The position numbers and the translations under genes are program-made. DNA of 64,000 nt from Holacanthus passer (lineage: Eukaryota > Chordata > Actinopteri > Pomacanthidae): assembly GCA_025331565.1 (NCBI GenBank), contig JAFREQ010000042.1, forward strand, positions 431,001-495,000. Reading direction: 5' to 3'. The notes beneath the pieces are model-generated. The model was not told where the DNA came from and did no database searches. It saw nothing but the letters and a program-made list of their open reading frames with translations. Shown here piece after piece: positions 22,428 to 34,987 of this stretch (the stretch's first letter is position 1; each line of letters opens with the position of its first letter).

Positions 22428-25009
22428 ATGGCAATGCATGATATGAGTCGTGCCAAGGGTTTCCCCTGTAAAGAGTGTGATATGGTTTGCCCGAGTACTC
22501 CAAGTCTTCTAGAACATATGAAAGCACATTATCAGCAAGAAGAGACCGGACGTTTCGAGTGTGAACAGTGTGGCCGAATTTACAAGCACGCCGCTAGCCT
22601 AGCTAATCATAAAAAATCTCATGAGGTGGGTTCCTTCCAGTGTCCTGTTTGTACACGTACTCTTCCCAACGCAGTAGCTTTGAAGAACCACCTACGTATC
22701 CATACATTGTCTCCCAGTAGTGCCCACACAGAAGAAGAGAGCGAAGAAGTACCTGAAGAAGCAGGCCACGACGAGAGGGACTACGGCCTCGCCCAAGACC
22801 TCTCGGACGGGTTTGGGCGCTCCCATTTGAACAATAGTGGTATGGGACATAGTGTCCTGCAAAGCCACGAGACAGACGACCACGGAAAAAAAGGCTCCCC
22901 AGAATCCGACGACGCTTGGGACAGACCATTCAAGTGTGATCAGTGTGACAGAACCTACCGGCACCACGGTAGCCTGGTGAACCACAAGAAGTGTCACCAG
23001 CAAGGAACTTTTAAGTGCTCTGTGTGTTTTAAACAATTTGGCAACCTGGCTGCCTTAAACAGCCACGAGAGAACTCACTCGAAGTTCAAGACCCCCGGGG
23101 CATCAATGGTGAGCAGCAGCAGTAGCAGCAGCAGCCTCCATGACTCGGAGCGCAGCAGTGGCACCCAGTCGTCCCAGAGCGACGACACAGCCTCCTGTTT
23201 CTGCCACCTGTGCCAGATAGCGCTGCCAAATAAGGCAGACTTCCAGGAACACATCCTTCTGCACAACACGGCCTCACCCTCCCTCGGACTGCCACGCAGT
23301 TTCCCAGGCATCATGCCTCACAATTTGAGTGCTGTTCGCTCCCCAGCATACACTCCCGCCCTGGGGGACCCTCTGCCCCTGCCACCCCTGCCCAGTGAGA
23401 AAAGAGGCCCCTATGACCCCATAATGGGTCCTCCAGTCAACAATCCCATCTACACATGTGCATACTGTGGCGCAGGACACCCAGATCTGGAGACTTTGAA
23501 AGTCCACTATCTGACTCATGATCCCCACCCTGCCTCCCATGGCCAGGACAGTTCCATCCTCAACTCAGACACACTAAGCTCTGGATCACAGGGCTCGGTG
23601 TCGTCTCCCTCCGGAGGCCGTGTGCCCCAGGCCAACTCTCCAGATGATGGGGAGCGGCGCTTTAAGTGTGGGGAGTGTGGCAAAAGCTACCGGCATGCAG
23701 GGAGCCTGGTCAACCACAAACGCTGCCATCAGACAGGCCACTACCAGTGCACCATCTGCTGTAAGCAGTACCCTCACCTGGCAGCACTACACAGCCACCT
23801 AAGAAGCCACAAGGGGCGTCCCTCCAACCAGCCGATTAGTAATGACAGCAATGACTGGCTATCTCCAGAGCCGCTAACTCTGGACTCCCAGCAGAGCTAT
23901 GTCCAAGAAGGCAGTGGTGCCACAACTCCAATCTCACTGCCAGGAAATCTTGGTGATGCTGCCCACTTTGTCCCAGATGGTGGCCACAGCAGTGGGTTGG
24001 ACTCTCTTGAGTTCCACGATCGCTTTGATGGCAGCTCACTATCCCAGAGCAGCTCTGCTCACCGTCAGGCCGACAGACATGTATGTGCAGACTGCGGTGA
24101 GATGTATGGAGATGTATCTGGCATCAAGTCGCACATGTGTCCCCGCCGTGGCCAGCAGCAACAGCAGCCACAGCAACAGGGCAACATGTCCAATGGTTTT
24201 ATGGGAAACATGAACTACCACAGCTCCAGCGGAACCTCGCTGCCTGCTGGAAGCTCCAGCAGCCTGAAAGAAGGCAGCAGCCAACGGCCTTACTCCCAGA
24301 GTGGAGGCAAGAGAATGGGGAGCAATGACAAAGATGACGAGGATGATGGAGAAGTGTATCAGTGCTCAGTGTGCGGCAACCACTACGCCAGCCTCAGAGC
24401 CCTCAGGAGCCACCTGCGTAGCCATGCCAATAACCCAACAGGACCAGGACCCTCCAACCTGGAGCAGGAGTGGAGGATGATCTGCTCCACTTGTGGCCAG
24501 AGCTTCTCCAGGAAGCAGGACCTCCTAAATCACCAGTTAGTCCATGGCCCCCAAAGGCCGGACGGCCAGCAACAGGGTATTGGAGGCACCTCAGCTAATG
24601 GCAATGACAAGATGGATGGACGCAACCACATTTGTGTTGACTGTGGCATGTTTTTTGCTGACCGCCACCACTTGATCACCCACCTGTGCCCCGGTAAGAA
24701 TCGGGCCAGCTCAATAAGCAAGCAGGGTTTGAATGGAGCCAAAGGGATGTCTGGAGGAGATGGTGTTGGTGGTGGGGTTGCCGGAGGAAGCCGTGATGTT
24801 GGTGGCGATGGTCGTAGACCTTTGGTTGACCAAAGTGACAAACCCCACAAATGTGACCAATGTGGACGAGGATACAGACACCCCTGCTCACTCCTTAACC
24901 ACAAGAAGTCCCATAAGACTGGTGTTTTCCGCTGCTTGGTGTGCCAGAAACGCTACTACAATCTGCTGGCTCTCAAGAATCACCAAAGGACCCACTTTGA
25001 TCTGAAGAG
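22428..25009 (+). other. znf646: Zinc-finger gene coding exon 1 (15 fingers)
   Basis: A single 2582-nt coding exon ending HFDLK plus AG, then donor gtaggt. Fingers begin at residue 12 (FPCKECDMV). Two finger-like units end in Cys instead of the second His (HVCADCGEM..HMCP and HICVDCGMF..HLCP). Between fingers are linkers such as SMVSSSSSSSSL and GQQQQQPQQQGN. Confidence 0.9.
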
Positions 25010-28000
25010 GTAGGTCCCTGATTTTGTCCATTCTTTTATTATGTTTGGGCAGATGTAACAAATTTAAAGATCATGCTACATTTAGGACATTTAGGAAAAT
25101 TGGGATTATTTGTAGATATAATGTTTAGAAATAACGTCTTACTTTGGTATCAGGGTAAAAATGTGTTGCACATGTTCTGCAAATGAAAAGCAAAAGAGTG
25201 AAAGAATCTTATTCTACTTATAGCTGTGACTAAGTTCAGATTCAGAGGGCTGGTCTGAAAGGCATTTATAGTTACTGAGCATTTTCCATTGTGGACGCTG
25301 TTACCGCTGCATCACTTTGTATTTAGCTTGGCTGGTAAAGTTTATCTTTAAAGATGAAATTTGAGGTATGCATGTTTTGAATTGTATCTATGTGGAGTGA
25401 AGTCTTATTTTTGTAGAGCTGGTTGAACTTTAGTTGATCATTCTAACGTTGCACCAGGACTGGATTTATGGGCCATAATCCATATGATGATACCTTGTCA
25501 TGTTTGATACCACTGCTGCCCTGATATTGGTTAAAGTTTATTAATTCAATGTATTTACAGAGACTATTGTGTTTTCTTTATATCTGCCCGTTCCTGCTGC
25601 AGGCACAAGTGCGAAGAATGTGGAAAGGCTTTCAAGATCCAAAAGCAGCTGATCAACCACCTCCGTCTCCATGAGGAGCACCGGGCCAAAGGTCTTGTTC
25701 GGACTGGCCCCAACGGTTCCCGCTTCCAGCAGCCTGGCCCATCTCAAATGCAGACTATGAGGGGAGAGTCATCAAAGGGCCAGGTGATGGGTGTGAAATA
25801 CAGCCATCAAGGGTTCAAAAAGCCCTACTCTTCCGCTGGAACTTCCAGGCCCCAGAAGTTTGACCCAGCTGAAACTGGACGACGACCTTTTTCCTGTGAA
25901 GAATGTGGAAAGACGTACCGCCATGCAGGCAGCCTGGCCAATCACAAGAACCTTCACAAAATTGGGGAGTACCACTGCAATGTTTGCAACTCTACATACC
26001 CCAACAGGCTGGCAATGAAAAACCACCTACGTCTTCACTTTGCCCAGAAGAAGCACAACTGTCAAGAGTGCGGCAAGGGCTTCCGCACCCAGAGGCAGCT
26101 AGCTACCCACACTACAGCCGGCCTGTGCAAAGGCCCGCAGGGCCCTGGGGCCCAAATGGATTTTGAATGCGATGGCTGCTGTGAAGGCTTTGCCACGGCT
26201 GACGAGCTTGCAGCACACGACTGCCCCGCCCAGCACCTGCCTTCGTCCTCCTCCACCAACAGCTCGACCAACATCAGCATGGAGAGAAGCTCTGTGGACC
26301 TGGACTCTGATGAGAGACCCTACGCCTGTGACCTGTGCAGCTGTGCCTACAAACATGCAAGCTCCTTGCTGAACCACAAGCACACCCACAAGACGGGCAA
26401 CTTCCGGTGCAACTTCTGCGACAAGCCCTACACCAACTACATGGCGCTACGCAACCACATGCGCATTCACACGCAACGGAAGAAGCACATCTGCCACACG
26501 TGTGGGAAAGCTTTCCGACTGGCCAGGTTCCTCCGCAACCACCAGAAGGTCCATGAGGAGGGTGCTACTCCCTTCGGCTGCCCCACCTGTGGGAAGAGTT
26601 TCCAGGGGAGGTCCGGTCTGGCCAGGCACCGCTGCGGGGACAACCAGGTAGGCATGGAAGTCAGGAGGAAGGCCACTGCACCCACGGGAGAGGGCGAAGA
26701 GTGTCGGTACACGTGAGTTCTCGTCAGTTGTTTGTGATTCTTCGAAGTTGGAAAAAAAATTAGTGAAGATAAATTTAGGTCTCTACATGTCTATTACAGG
26801 TATATGATCTCCAATCCGGCTTCCTTGGGACCATACGCGTGCCGGAATTCGGATTTTTCTGAAGTTTGGACAAATTGAATTAGTGGAGAGACCAGATAAG
26901 TCAACCCTGTTTGCTTTCAGTTAGCATATATCACACACTTGAGTTTTTTAGGCTACGTAAAGTCAAACTTTTCATGTTGAGATGTATTGTTTTCATGTTC
27001 TTTGACACAGATTTTTTTAAAGCAGTATTTTGTGTGTAGCATATTAGCAAAACTTGAAGTGTTGATGTTGTGTGTTCCTTACTCTTGTTATGATTTTGAT
27101 TGTAGTCCTTGATTTGTTTGTGTTTGTTTCTTTAGGTAGTATCATGATACTGGCCAGTTATTAGACTAGAAAATGCGGTTATGTGATGGGCTCCTGCATT
27201 TTGATGTCTTGGCAAACTGAACTCTTAGGGAGGATTAGGAAGTATTTGGAGCTAGCTGCACTGCACATGTCTGCACATGAGGTTTATTATTAACAGTCAA
27301 AGGATTCGTGACAACAGCACAGTAGCTACAAGCTAATACAGTCTGGCATGGTAGAGGTTCTATGAGCATGTTTGATGGGTTCTTCATCATTACATTCAGA
27401 ATTTTGCTGTCACCCAAAAGAAGGCTGCGACAGAAGGTCTCTGAAATAGTTTTCAGATGTGAAAGAAGCTGTTTGAAGCTTGTGTCCATTTGTGCAGTGC
27501 AGGGAGCGGCAGATACCTCCCAGTTCCCTACATGAATCCCAGCTGTTTGTTCATAGTTTCTCCCATGTCCCTCCTTCCCCACACAGCAGTCCTCTCCCCT
27601 ATGACCTGTTTAGAAATCATAACTTTAAATGGTACACCACTTTGTAATAGTCTTCTTTGAAAGCTTTAAGCCGGATTTCAGATCATATACCTGTATGTGC
27701 AACTTCTTAGATGATGAGTAGTTAAAATACTTAAATAATTCTAAAGAAAAAGTGGTAACCAATAATTGAGATTAACTAGAACAGTGAAAACAACAACTAC
27801 CATCTTCCGTTTCTAATCTCCCTTTTTCTTTCCCTCTGTCCATTCTCCCATCCCCTTGTTCCTCCCCCTTGTTTTTCCATTTGTCTCTGCACAGATGTGA
27901 TCAATGTGGCCGCTCCTACCGCCATGCCAGCTCCCTCCTCAACCACAAGAACACCCACACTGTCGGCATCTACCACTGTGCCGTGTGCCTCAAGACCTAC

Positions 28001-28783
28001 TCCAACCTACTTGCCCTGAAGAACCACCGCCGTATCCACTCCGAGACACGGCGCCACCGCTGCCATGACTGCGGCAAAGCTTTCCGTGTTTCCTCCCAGC
28101 TCTACAACCACCGACGAGTCCACCAGAAGCAGCGGGAGCTGACCTGCCGGTCCTGCCAACGAGCCTTTCCTACGCATGCCAGCTTCAGGCTCCACATGGA
28201 GATCACCCATGGCCAGGCGCCGCAGCCCCGTCAGCCCAGACCCCAGCAGCCCCGACCGGGGGGCTCCCAGGAGCTGGGCTGGGGGTCAGGTCTGGACCTC
28301 ACCTTGATGCAAGAGCAAGGACTCGACCCCGGCAGCATGACCAAAGTCCGCAGCCGTGGGGGCAACAGTGAGGCCATCAAGTCCCATGTCTGCGACCAGT
28401 GTGGCCGGTCTTACCGCCACGCCAGCTCCCTGCTCAACCACAAGAACAGCCACAAGACCGGGACCTACTTCTGCAATTCCTGTCAGAAGGAGTTCCCCAA
28501 CCTGATGTCCCTCAAGAACCACCGGCGGATCCACACTGAACCCAAGCGCTACCAGTGCCCCGACTGCGGCAAGTCGTTCCGGGTGTCCACCCAACTCATC
28601 TGCCACCGTCGCATCCACACCAAGGAGAAGCCGTTCTCCTGCCAGCAGTGTGACAAGCGCTTCTCCTCCAAGTCCAACCTGAGGCACCACATGAAGGTGC
28701 ACTGGAGCGGCTCGACGGCGCCCCCTCCCATGGCCATGAGTGCGCCCAACTTCCTGGGTATGCCCGGCGGCCCCTTCATATAA
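22428..28783 (+). CDS. znf646: Large C2H2 zinc-finger protein, ZNF646-like (three coding exons)
   Basis: Probably a nuclear DNA-binding regulator; targets unknown. Exons 22428-25009, 25603-26712 and 27895-28783 (TAA) join in phase 2 at both junctions, giving 4581 nt and 1526 residues. I count about 32 fingers: 15 in exon one (two of them CCHC-like, ending HMCP and HLCP), nine in exon two and eight in exon three. Many come as couples: one with YRHxGSLxNHKxxH, then a TGxFxC spacer and one with NLxALKNHxRxH. This couplet pattern is the hallmark I associate with ZNF646 (human about 1830 residues). No KRAB, SCAN or BTB domain is seen. Low-complexity linkers (Ser-, Gln-, Gly-rich) separate clusters in exon one. 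The neighbour stx1b supports orthology, since ZNF646 and STX1B are close in mammals. ZNF668 is the alternative but is much shorter. Confidence 0.82.
25603..26712 (+). other. znf646: Zinc-finger gene coding exon 2 (nine fingers)
   Basis: Acceptor ttcctgctgcag, donor cac|gtgagttc. It opens directly in a finger (HKCEECGKAFKIQKQL), so the splice site falls two bases into an Arg codon just before the finger. It ends ECRY plus AC, completed by the next exon as Thr-Cys. Confidence 0.9.
27895..28783 (+). other. znf646: Zinc-finger gene canonical last coding exon (eight fingers)
   Basis: Acceptor tttgtctctgcacag. It encodes CDQCGRSYRHASSLL and seven more fingers, ending MSAPNFLGMPGGPFI and TAA at 28781-28783. 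A possible internal donor, AACA|GTGAGG, lies at 28367/28368 between the fourth and fifth fingers of the exon. The last four fingers (28384-28715) are duplicated at 35033-35346. Confidence 0.92.
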
Positions 28784-29801
28784 GCTAAGGGATGCGGGAG
28801 GGGGTTGGGCGAGACATGGGGGTGGGGGTGGGGATGTCAGTCACATGCCAAGGTTTCTGGAGGTGCCAAAACATAGCTCTTCCTCATTTTCCATGTGTGG
28901 CTGTAGTGTGTGTGTGTGTGTGAAGGACAGGATGCTTAGACTCAGTCCAGGTCCTGCATGACAGAACATATAAACAAAGCAGGAGTGGGGACACAAAATG
29001 GACGCTGCACGCGCGCGCACACGCACCCCCCCCCCCACACACACACTCACTCCTTTGTTCACACGCCTCCACGTCTTTCCTAACCTTTCCTAAGCTGAGG
29101 CTTCCTCCACAGACGCTCCCACAAGCTCCTGGTTGTAGAACTATCAGACTGTCCCACACAGACTGATTGACAGGCAGGCAGACGTGGACTGTAGACAGAC
29201 ATACAGTTTTTTATAAACTGCATGGACTTCATTCATCTGCCTTACTCCCTCCTGCATGTTGCCCTGTAAAGTTGAGGTTTTTGGACCTGTCTTGATGCCC
29301 CACAAGGCTGCAGTGACTGAGCTGTAACCAGACTGTTTATTAAAGACAAAGTCCAGCTCATAAAGACTGATGAGTCCTGTGGTAGAGACTTGATTGACAG
29401 GCTGACTGTCCGGGCTGAGCTGCTGTAATTGTCCAGATGAAAGCGTGAGGAAGTCTGATGCTTGTTTTCGAGTCATGAGCCATCTCGTCCATTTCAGTCC
29501 CAGGAGCTGATCGGTCCTGTGTTGCAGTTGGTTGCCCTGTTCTCCGCCCCCATCCCGGGTCTGAGGATGTTTATGGCCTTTGTCACAGTGTTTTTAAACC
29601 ATATTCCGACCGAGTCAGTCAAAACAAAGTTCAAACTGTTTTATTTAAGTGTGACCAACATGTAGGTGTCGTGGACATGCTGGTAAAGACAGAGGTTTGG
29701 TTTATTTTTCCTTTCTTCTACCTAAATGTCTGATGGGAGACGGCGATGACTTCCTGGGAGCTTTTAGGGCCGAAGACGGTTTAAATGTGTTCTGGTTTAA
29801 A

Positions 29802-29833
<32 letters not shown>

Positions 29834-31757
29834 TTTGTGTGTATGTGTGAGTGTCTTGCAACACCAAGATGAGCTTTATATTCTTGTAGCTTCCCAAACC
29901 GACGCCTCGTTCACACACAGATTCAGCAGCAGTCGTAGAGTCTTTCCTCTCATTAGTATTAAACGTGTCTTTTACACACTCGACTCAGATTCATTGTTCT
30001 GACGTTGCCTTTGCACCAGCGTGAGATCAAGTCGTTCAGTTGCTGAGGAATCACAGTCTGTCACAGAGACTTGGGAAGCCGCCGACTGTGGCAGCCAGCG
30101 TTTCCTCCGTTTTGTTAAAATCGCAGTGAAGTAGAGTAATAAAGTCAACAAACAACAAAACCATCTCAACTCAAGGCCCCCATTTGGTACCTTTTGTCAG
30201 CAGATGATAAAAGCAAGTAAGTGGATGTTGAGTTACCATTTTTTAAGGTCGAAACATTAAAGCCTGCGCACATAAAAAGTTCTAAAGTCACATTTCACCC
30301 ATGCAAAGTCTGTCCAGACAGTAAGACTATGTGATATGGTTGAAAGCTCAAGAAGGAGACAGGAACTGGACTCAGGACTAAATTTTGAGGCTGGATTCAG
30401 AATGCGGTTTCTAAAGTTGTTGTTAACACATACAGTTTATTTTCTGAGTGATTTTTCCACTCCACACTGCTTTTATGTAGTAAAACTCTGAACATTCCTC
30501 CAACTTCTGCCGTTGAATCTGTGTGTGTGAACAAGCGCTGAATCACTGGTAGATTTCCTGTCGGGCTCTGATCTCAAAGGTTCGACTCTGAACAACCAGC
30601 TGAATGTGGCTGTAGGCTGACAAAAGGAGAAAGAAACCACATGAGAAACTACAAACGACGAGTAAACAAAGGTGTATATTGTTCGGCCTGAGCCGACATG
30701 ATTCTGTTTTGTTTGATCCTGTATTGTAATTGTACTTCTGACTGTATTCTGTATACAGTACCTCTTTTATAAGAAGGAAAAAAGACGACAGATCATTGTA
30801 GTAATGCATTTATTTATATTATTATTATTAACACTTGTAATGGACGGCGCTAGTCTTTAGGATGTGTGAGTTTAGAGCTGTGTTGATGTAACCCCCCCCA
30901 CCGTTCTCTGGAGATGATGGACTCTGAACACTCGGCTCCACTGAGACTCTACTGTGTTCTAACGTGTGAAGATTGAAGGAACTGTAACTACACGATGGAA
31001 AGTGTTTTTCTTGCCTTTTACCAAGTGATGTTGTGACGGTCTTTCTCAGTCGAGCCTTCCCATCATCCTTTTCTTCCGTATTTATCTCTCCGTTGAGTTT
31101 GACTGAACCCCTCCCTCCTTCCCGTTTCCCAAAAATCAGACTCACATTGAAAAGGGACGACTCGGTGATCCTCCTCTTTATTTGGAGGGCATTCGGTCCT
31201 CATCATTTGAACCTTTTTTATGTTACACTTTTATGGTAACCTCTTGTATTTATTGGTGTCTTTTTTCCCCCCTTATATTTAATTGCGTTTTATGACTATT
31301 GGAAGCCTCTGTGTGTGTTGAAAAACACCGTTTGTCAGCGTTTTCAGGAGCACTGGTGCTAGTTTTAAAAAAGAAAAAAGACAAAAAGTCAAAGCCGTGC
31401 AGTGACCGTCAAGTGCTGTAGGAGTCGATGTGATCTTGATCTAGAACACAGAAATAATAACTGTACATTCTCTATTTTTATTTTGCTTTTTCTTCCTCCA
31501 CCATGTTTGATTTTGGTTTTCTGAGTGGACACTTTCCCGCCTGCATTTCAAGTAGTTTTAGAGAGAAGAAGAAGAAGAAAAAGTTTGGTTTGGAACGACT
31601 ATAACCCTTTTTTTTGTTTTAAAGTCTAACTTTGTTTCCATGCATATATATGTAATGCTTACTATACACTTTTATAAACTATGTTTTGATAATTCATTTC
31701 TTAACAGAAAAACTTGTCCATATACTATAACCCTTACTGCTGAGTACTGAAAATAAA
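28784..31757 (+). other. znf646: Probable 3' UTR of the zinc-finger gene (canonical form)
   Basis: About 3 kb with no coding potential, following the stop codon and ending at an AATAAA at 31752-31757. It contains a (GT) array at 29802-29830 and T-rich tracts. The length is inferred from the first convincing signal before the Tc1-like element; an earlier end is possible. Confidence 0.45.
31752..31757 (+). terminator. znf646: Candidate poly(A) signal, canonical zinc-finger transcript
   Basis: AATAAA about 2.97 kb after the stop, followed by a GT-rich stretch (gtggaggtcagtgttttc). Confidence 0.45.
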
Positions 31758-31841
31758 TAGCTGAAAACAAAATCCAGTGGAGGTCAGTGTTTTCAATCCG
31801 TGCTCCTTCAACACTTTCTAATTGACTTGTTTTGTAATTTA

Positions 31842-32588
31842 CACTCAGTGGCCAGTTTATTAGGTACACCTGTACTCTGATGCAGTTCAATACAACAGCT
31901 CTGCTTTGAATTTGACCGTAAGAAGCTTCTGAGGTTCAGTTTGTGTTGATACTGTCAGAGACTGAGGTTGTAGTCAATGATAGTTTCTAATTTTCTGCTT
32001 CACAATATGAGTAAATCAACTGGACAAGAAGGAAGAAACATGTCAATAAGTTACACAGAAAGTAAAAATGATCTCCATCAAGTCTTTTGAAAAACACGAC
32101 AATTCTAAAACATCTCAACTTCTATGAACAGATAGAAGCTTCTGTACCAGAGTTTGAAGAGTTTCCTGCTCGTAATGAACTGAAATCTGACTTTCATGTA
32201 GAACCCGTGTGAACTGTTCATCAGGACAAAATATTTTCTACCTGCCCAAAAAGAAGCAGCTCAGATGTGTGGCTTTAAGTCTTCAGTTTACAGTTTATTT
32301 GTCCCACAGTGGGGAAATTCACAAGTAAATTCATCAAGTAAACATGTCTCACAAGTAACATTTAGCATCAATGCTAACGCACATTCACAGATGCAAAGAT
32401 CCATCTCGGGACTGTAAGAATTAATATTAGGAGAGAAATTTTAAACACAGTCCTCAGCAATAACTGTGAGGCTGAATTAACATCTCTGGCAGCACAAAAA
32501 CAAAATCCCTGAACATTCAAAGCCAGATTTCATCCAGAGCTGTTGGATTAAACTGAACAGCTGTACCTAATAAAGTGGCCAGTGAGTG
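31842..32588. mobile_element. Non-autonomous Tc1/mariner-like element with terminal inverted repeats
   Basis: The left end, CACTCAGTGGCCAGTTTATT then AGGTACACCTGTAC, and the right end, CTGTACCTAATAAAGTGGCC then AGTGAGTG, are inverted copies with few mismatches. Both ends are flanked by TA (31840-31841 and 32589-32590), the Tc1/mariner target duplication. The ends match a Tc1-like family widespread in fish. The interior (about 750 bases) shows no transposase frame, so it must have moved with help or lost its gene. Confidence 0.88.
32293..32323 (-). mobile_element. LINE 3' tail fragment nested in the Tc1-like element
   Basis: agtttatttgtcccacagtg followed by gggaaattc matches the minus-strand LINE terminus seen at 17757 and 60984, without the GATAA tail. 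It lies within the Tc1-like element, so it inserted there or was part of its ancestral interior. Confidence 0.5.
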
Positions 32589-33189
32589 TAAACGTGACAG
32601 GAAACAGCTGTGAGCTCCTATGCTATTATTTTCTGTCTGAAACCGTAAGAATAGTTTAGCAGCTTCACACCGAACTGATGCTTCAAATGCAGACACAACA
32701 TCTCTGTGGATTTAAATGTCTGACGTCACGTCATAATGTCGCTGCACAAGTTGCCAGATACAAAACAGTCTGTGTTTGGCTTCATGTCTCCGAGTTCTTC
32801 TGAAATTTAAATCCTCCAAACGTTTCATTGAGTGCTCATCATGTGACCAGGAAGTGTCAGCGACATCAACATAATTCGTCCTAAATGTTATTCACATCAT
32901 CATTTACATATCGATTCATAGAAGGCAGCAGAAGAAATCCCAGACTAACTGAAACACACGGTTCAATAATGAAATAACAGCTTCATCAGTCAAAATGTTT
33001 CTGTCCCACTTTGTCTTAACACAGAAACTGTAGAGTCGACATGGAAGAGTTGATTTTATCGTTGGATCCAGAGCTGCCCATCAAAACTACACACATTCAT
33101 GTGAAAGCGTTTAACGATGCAGCAGCTCATTAGAAACCTGTCAGAGACACATGGACACGCTGGTTTAATGTTACTGTCCAACACTTCTC

Positions 33190-33300
33190 ATCACTTCACC
33201 TGTTCATCAAACAAACAGGAGGAAATAGAGCTGTTGTTGGGATTATTTTCAGCGGCGGATTAATCCACATTTGGGGCAGCAGGTGTCACATGACTAAAAA
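33190..33300 (-). repeat. Dispersed repeat copy with core TTTTCAGCGGCGGATTAATC
   Basis: It reads catcaaacaaacaggaggaa ... ggattattttcagcggcgga. The reverse complement of 58060-58160 gives the same order of blocks. A third copy is at about 39720-39960. The family is not identified. Confidence 0.6.
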
Positions 33301-34602
33301 AGTTGACTAAACATTGTGATATTTCTGTAGTTGAACAACTTGAGGACTTCACGATCTATAACACTCAGATTACGCACAACACAAACTGGTTCAAATATAA
33401 AGTTTCTCACTAAACTCAAAGTCTTCATTGTTTTTTATGACTCATAAATATAGGAGATCAAATATTAGAGAAAAGTCAGATTTCTTTTTCTATTAACGTT
33501 CTTCTTCTCGTATTTGGTGTTAAATCTAGAAAATGCAGCAAAGTGCAGCTTTGCAAGTTTTTAAGATCAGAAATAAAATTTTGGTTCCTTTTTTAAAAGA
33601 TGAAATCCAGTTTCATGTCTAAGATTTTAAAACCACCCGGTGATTCTCGTTTTCCTTTATGGTTGAAGGAAGTTGAAGTGTTAATGAATTTGTTCATTTT
33701 ATAAAATGTAATTTTTAACTAACACGTTGGTCGGTTGGTTTTCTTCTAGGTTTCCACTGGACGACGTTCATATGTTTCTAAAGTCCGCTCATAAAACCCT
33801 GCAGTTTATTCTCCTGTATTCATTCAAGTTTTTTCTGATGAAGAGGTTCGAGTTTGAGGAAGATGTGAAACTGTTGAACGATCAACATCAAACCATTGAT
33901 GATGACAAGTGAATTTAGACTGGATTTTTATGATGCTTCACGGTTTCACAATTTTTAAAAGTGAATTCATCAGATTTCAGCCAAACTTTTTCCATTAAAA
34001 CTGAACAACCAGCAGAGTCTGACGTCAACGTCACATGATCACATTCTCACCAACAGCTGATTGAAATTCCGCTCTTCTTAATCATGTTGATAGAAAACAG
34101 CAGCCAATCATCTTGCAGCTTATTGTTATTGTTGATTGTAAATGATTCTCATAAATAAACAAACGGATCCAAATGTTGGTACAAAATGGCTGCTACAAAG
34201 GGAAGCTGTGAGTTTTGTATTTTTATCTGTTGTCACTGTGGATTATGTGATGTGTCATTTGTGTGTAATAACCTTTTATGCTCGATTTGTCAGACAGTGA
34301 AAATCCTTCGGTCATGCAGCTCAAATCCAACCAGCTGACGACCTCTCGGGAATTTATTGTGATTTTGATTGTAAACTTACGCGCTCATTAACGAAGCTGA
34401 TTTCTTTGTTTTGTTCTGAAAAGCTGTTTCATGGCTTCTTTTTCATTTTGACTTTTAAGGGTTTTTTTAAGAAGTGAACACATGAACTCAAACAGCAGCT
34501 CCTTTAAACCAGTTCAACGGTTTGTGTGTCGGAATCAAACGATAAGAATCTCAGAATCATGAGGCTCTTTTTTTGTAACTGTGACAGATTTAGTTTTCTT
34601 GT

Positions 34603-34678
34603 AATTAAGATAAGATAAGATAAGATAAACCTTTATTCGTCCCACAGTAAAGGTTTATCTTATCTTATCTTTAATTAA
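34603..34678. repeat. Fold-back palindrome made of two LINE tails
   Basis: The arm aagataagataagataaacc(ttta) at about 34612-34634 is followed by the 13-base loop ttcgtcccacagt and then by the exact inverted arm. The whole could form a hairpin of about 25-30 bp. It lies 310 bases upstream of the alternative zinc-finger exon. Confidence 0.85.
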
Positions 34679-34987
34679 TCTTTAATCTAATTACAAAATA
34701 CACACTGAGATTTGGATCTTATGATTTTGACCATTTTCTCACAATTATTGACTTTTTTTGTAACTATGAGACAGTTTTCAGATCTTGTTTTCTTCAAACA
34801 CCTCGAGGCTCCGTGATGAACGTGTTGTCTTTTAAACTCCAGAACCAAACTGGACTCAACCCGATGGTGGATGCTGGTTTAAGGGGGAATTATATTATTA
34901 GACGTTGTTGTCAATAATGCGTCACAGCAGTCACAGGTCAGGTCAAGTCAGGTCTGAACTAAAACCCTGGTGTTTGTCTCCTCTCAG

